Shown here one piece after another: positions 49,164 through 64,000 of a DNA stretch of 64,000 nt. The stretch is from Salvelinus alpinus (taxonomy: Eukaryota; Chordata; Actinopteri; Salmoniformes; Salmonidae). The position numbers and the translations under genes are program-made. Position 1 is the stretch's first letter; every line of letters begins with the position of its first letter. The stretch is taken from the NCBI RefSeq assembly GCF_045679555.1, contig NC_092115.1, positions 36,588,728 through 36,652,727 of the forward strand, in the 5' to 3' direction. Below the pieces are notes generated by a model that was not told the DNA's origin, made no database searches, and saw only the letters and a list, made by a program, of their open reading frames with translations.

Positions 49164-51436
49164 ATGTTGTTCCAGGAGAATATAACCAATTGTGTTACCT
49201 TTCAGACCAAATTAACCTCGGTTATGGATGTGTTAGCCAAAGCTGCGGTGGCAGAAATAAGTAAAATGTTCGATGATGGTTTTACTGTTTTACGCTTGGA
49301 AATGTGTCGAAGAGAAAATGAAATCGAAGCGTTAAAAAGAAAATTATTGTTTATGGAGAACGAACGGCAAAGGACGACGTCCAAAGCGCGAGAAGCAGGC
49401 TGTTATTCCACATACTCTTTGTCTTCCAGCAGAACAGAGCAGGGTGAGTCAGCTCGTGTTTACTATACTCATAGCAATATAATACATGGATTTTATTTCT
49501 AAGACTGTACTAGCTAGCTGTGTTTAGAATGAACCAGTACATGGGCTTGAGGAGACGATACATATGACGAGCACTCTGACGCCCAGGATCCTCCAATTTA
49601 AAGACTCATTAACCAGCTCCATAAACGTTATAATGTAAAAAACACGTTGGGTAGTCAGCAACATATGGAGTTATGCAGAACAACTACAGTCATTACTGCC
49701 CTTACGCACGGTATGTACTCCCAAAAAAGGTAAATAAGACTTTATTTCGTTTTTTACCGCATGCGCCAAAACCACCTTCGGCACCTCCAATAAAATCACT
49801 CATTACTACTGTCTCGCAGGCTGATCCACCAGCATTACAATATTCCGAAAGGTCATTGATTTTATTGGAAGAACATACCGTGCGTAACGGCAGTAATGAT
49901 TAGCTGCTCTGCGAAACTCCATATTTTGGTGAGTACAGAACCTATTTTGACATAACGTTCGAAGAGTTAATGGGACTTTTGCCGCGTTCTATTGCAAGTC
50001 GGAAAAATAAAACTCAGACATTTCCGACACGCTAACTGTTGTAGCGATACACGTGCCGCGCTCAACGAACCAGCAAGTCGGAAATGTCCGCGTTTCCTAC
50101 CTCCGATTAGGAGTTTATCCCCAAGCCCAGGTCCTGGTTCAGGTATGCCATGTTCACATGCTAGTCGGAACTAAGAAACTCGGAAATTTCCAACTTGATG
50201 ATGCGTTACTACTACCAGTTAGCAAGGTGGACATTTCCGACTTTCCTAGTTCAGACTAGCACTTGAAAGGTGCATTTGAGTAGACCTATCTGAAATGTGT
50301 TTCTGTCCATCTCAACTAAAGGGTAAATTCTTCAAAAAGATAAAGTATTAACAATATGACTGACATTTATGCCTAGTTAGTGTAGATAATTGATTTCAGT
50401 TGTTGACCTTGTTCAATTGCTCAGTGCTCTCTGAACTTTTACATAGTTTTTGACATATACTGACAGTTCATTTAAACCTTTCCTAGGGTCCAAGGGGTCT
50501 GATAAGGATGCTGGTGAAAGGACTTCATTTGAGCAGACCGCGAGAGACAAAGTGTTCACACCTAAAGACAAACAACTGGATCAAAATAGACCACAGCCAC
50601 CTAAAGAATCAGTAGAGGGTCTTAATGAACAGTACAGGTCTGGCTACCAAGAGGAGAAGGGTAGTGAAAGAGAATTAGTGGTGAAGACCGAGCAAGAGGA
50701 GGAGTATGATGTTATTTCACTACATACATCAGGAAGTGAACATGGTACAGAGAGATCAGATCATCAGGAAACGGAGTTTGCCATGGATGACCGAGAGAGT
50801 CAGCTGTGGGCGTCTGTATCAGAGATCAACTGTGACTCTGAGGGTCCAGATTGCTCATATGGTACGGAACAATATACACAGGATCTCAATACAGACATAC
50901 AGCTTATTCAAAGTGCAGTGCAGGGTCTGGATAGCGATCCATCATCAGAGATGGGGTACATAAACAGACTAATGAAAGAAGAGATGCGAGCACAGTCTGT
51001 TTGGAATGACCGAAGTAGGACCTCTACAGATTTGGTTCAGGCACAACCAGGTCAGCACAGAGAGCAAACTATGCACCCAGAGAGAAGGGAGGATGGAACT
51101 ACTACCAGACTGCCATCAGACAAACAAACGCGAGCCAATGAGAGTGGGGCATATTCCAATGTTTGGCTAAACAATGTATTCTCGTTTGCCCCAAATGGTT
51201 TCAACTCAGCAAAAGTAGCCCCACAGGGAACCTCAGCAGGAGAGAAGCGGTTTGTTTGCACCTTTTGCGGAAAGAGCTTTGACTGGGTCAGCCACTTGGA
51301 GATGCATCAACGGATTCATACGGGAGAGAAACCGTACAACTGTGTGACATGTGGGAGGTGTTTTGCTCAGCAGAGTAATCTCCGCACACACCAGCGAGTA
51401 CACAGGGGTCTCAGAGCAAAGCAAACAGTCTACTGA
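49164..51436 (+). CDS. C2H2 zinc-finger protein B, two exons
   Basis: Exons 49164-49443 and 50487-51436 (donor gtgagt, acceptor ttcctag, phase 1) give 409 residues. Same plan as gene A: N-terminal [17 protein letters not shown] and [20 protein letters not shown], acidic linker, then two C2H2 fingers at about residues 351-399 ([38 protein letters not shown]...). The C-terminus is shorter (ends RAKQTVY) because an early stop removes about 27 residues found in A. Finger 1 differs from A by Trp for Arg just after CGKSFD, near the DNA-reading helix, so binding could differ. Intact frame; convergent with the nectin gene, whose stop codon is 1.6 kb downstream. Confidence 0.88.
49663..49925. mobile_element. 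MITE in ZNF B intron
   Basis: Ends atatggagtt(a)tgcag and ctgcgaaactccatat are inverted. The arms extend through cattactgcccttacgcacggtatg and its complement, about 45 bp. No coding sequence. Confidence 0.65.
49983..50255. repeat. Palindromic repeat in ZNF B intron
   Basis: Contains several 'gtcggaaatgtccg' and 'catttccgac' inverted pairs; missing from gene A's intron. Class unknown. Confidence 0.5.
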
Positions 51437-51522
51437 TGGTCATCACCATGACGAGACAATTAAGAACATTCTAGAGAAACCAGCTGGGGCACGCCCCACA
51501 CATTATGAAACAACCTCATTAA

Positions 51523-52440
51523 CCACGTTTCCATCCAGTTTTTATGCGAGTAAAGTCTTACCATATTAAAACAAAATCACGGCTGTGATGTTTCAGTGCA
51601 ATTTCATAAATTCTGACAGATAATTTGTTTGTTCTACCTTTTTGTGTCTGTAAAATGTATTATGTGAGAAATGACAGTGGAAACACCTTTATGTGCAAAT
51701 ATTAATATAATAACCATACCAAAGTAAACTTGGAGTCACAATTATATTGTGGGTGGTCCTCCCATACGACTTGTGAAACCATGCAGTTTATTAGGCTACA
51801 GATTAAGTTATAAACTTCACAGCCCAATGGGCAAAAACTGGTTGCATCATTGTTTCCATGTTATTTCAACAACAAAAATGTAATCTGATGACGTTGAATC
51901 AACATGGAAAACTGATTGGATTTGCCAAAAGTCAGAACTGTAACGAAATTGTATTTTTCATCCAACTTTTAACCTAAATCTAATGACATGGTGACATTTC
52001 ACAGTAGTTGACAACCAAATGTAAATATAAACTAGACGTTGAAATTGTCTATGCCCAGTGGGAAGGTGATGAAAGTGCACGGTGATCTTGATGCTCCTTT
52101 CCAATAAATATCGAGGGTCTTATTCTGGTGACATGATGATCAACGCTTGACTGCCGTGTTTGTCAAATATCCATAATCTCATCATGTAGACTACCCTACC
52201 CGCACTGTATCTGCGAGCTGTTGGCTCTAGCGCACATGCCAAGACCAGAGTAGGCATATTTGCTATATAACACGACTGTTTTGTAGTTGAAAATGTGATG
52301 GAAACGCATTGAACTTTAGATTTTTATTCGGTACATGAAAACAAGTCAGTTTGGGGTAAACACGTTGGAAATGCAAATATTTTATTCGGATTCAAGAATA
52401 TTCACATGAAAATCTGTCGCCAATTGGATGGAAACCTAGC
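51523..52440. mobile_element. Insertion in ZNF B 3' region with a nested MITE
   Basis: Gene A has continuous 'cctcattaatataaact' here, while gene B is interrupted by about 0.92 kb bounded by inverted ends ccacgtttccatcc and ggatggaaacctagc. Inside, 51823-52062 is a second element with ends cccaatgggcaaaaactgg and tatgcccagtggg. Non-coding; the outer class is unknown. Confidence 0.65.
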
Positions 52441-52756
52441 TATTGACAAACATTTTACCAATGACTGTGAACAGAGTTTATGAGAAGACAGTCAAGACAC
52501 GTGCAGAAAGCAGCAGTGTTACTTTTGTCTTTCTATTTTGTAAAGTGAGAGCAGTGATCCCCTACCACAACTGTTACACTAGTGGTGCTAATATACTGTA
52601 GGGAGGGATCACAGCCTCCTGCTTGTAACCTTTTAAAAGGAACAACGATATCTAGAGCCAGATCTCCATCGTCTTTTTAAAACTATGCCAGAGACTAACA
52701 CATCTGGAGAGAAAAACGACAGTGGACATGCTTTTACCAGTGCATACATTTTTATG

Positions 52757-52762
52757 AATAAA
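52757..52762 (+). promoter_or_regulatory. Polyadenylation signal of ZNF B
   Basis: AATAAA in the context conserved with ZNF A. It lies 269 bp from the nectin stop codon on the other strand. Confidence 0.65.
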
Positions 52763-53030
52763 CATGAGAATTCTCTCAAACAGCCCTTTTGATTTTTTTA
52801 AATAGAAAGAAACATGAAAATAACATTAACGCACAAGGGTAGGGTATATTTAGTATATCAGAACTATAAGGTTAGCTAAAATGACAGCACAAGCACAACT
52901 GATAAGTGCTTAGACAAGACTAGGTTTACAGTTGACAAAGCGATGCTACAATATAACAGGCCTCCATGACCATTGGGTTAGGGTGGAGCAGAGGGCAGTT
53001 CCCTTTTCAACAAACTCCTTTCACCCCTGT

Positions 53031-64000
<10,970 letters not shown>

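Overview
The window is nuclear DNA from a salmonid fish (Salmo/Oncorhynchus/Salvelinus type; species not determinable by eye). The evidence is HpaI-type tRNA SINEs, several Tc1 transposon families including a Sleeping-Beauty-type terminus, RSg-1-like LINE tails, teleost-type C2H2 zinc-finger genes and intron-split vertebrate exons. Most of the sequence is mobile DNA; the host genes lie between and inside the repeats.

Layout. 1-9.2 kb: a Tc1 fragment, then a four-layer nest: a Tc1 element (601-9235) split by a solo LTR, itself split by a nearly whole Ty3/Gypsy chromovirus (2391-9089, LTRs almost identical), itself split by a younger Tc1 (4363-5968). 9.2-11.3 kb: two LINE 3' fragments. 11.7-21.7 kb: a minus-strand, four-exon zinc-finger gene whose 6.3-kb first intron holds a SINE/Tc1 fusion, a miniature LTR element (TRIM) with tRNA-like Pol III boxes in its repeats, microsatellites and other repeats. 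22.4-25.1 kb: a decayed WD40-repeat gene (minus). 25.9-31.2 kb: Tc1 relics, a LINE fragment and a complete Tc1. 32.3-40.8 kb: a full-length L1/Tx1-type LINE with a 15-bp target duplication, carrying two Tc1 copies and a solo LTR.

41.3-54.5 kb: a tandem duplication. Each block has a two-exon, plus-strand zinc-finger gene followed by the convergent 3' end of a nectin-type cell-adhesion gene. In the right block the nectin exons are intact and continue, across a 9-kb intron with a 28-bp satellite, to Ig exons at 63.6-64 kb. In the left block the nectin exons are a truncated pseudogene. The two blocks serve as each other's empty-site control and expose later insertions. 54.7-63.6 kb (nectin intron): SINE-associated inverted duplication, about 66 copies of a 28-bp satellite, a 42-bp minisatellite, a perfect 87-bp inverted repeat, another Tc1 and a long GT tract.

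How the genes relate: the three zinc-finger genes share an N-terminal module ([14 protein letters not shown]-like) joined to acidic linkers and two or three C-terminal C2H2 fingers, so they are probably paralogous DNA-binding regulators. The nectin gene is a separate adhesion gene, linked to them only by position and by the block duplication. No operons or bacterial features are present. All family names rest on motifs recognised by eye; no database search was run.
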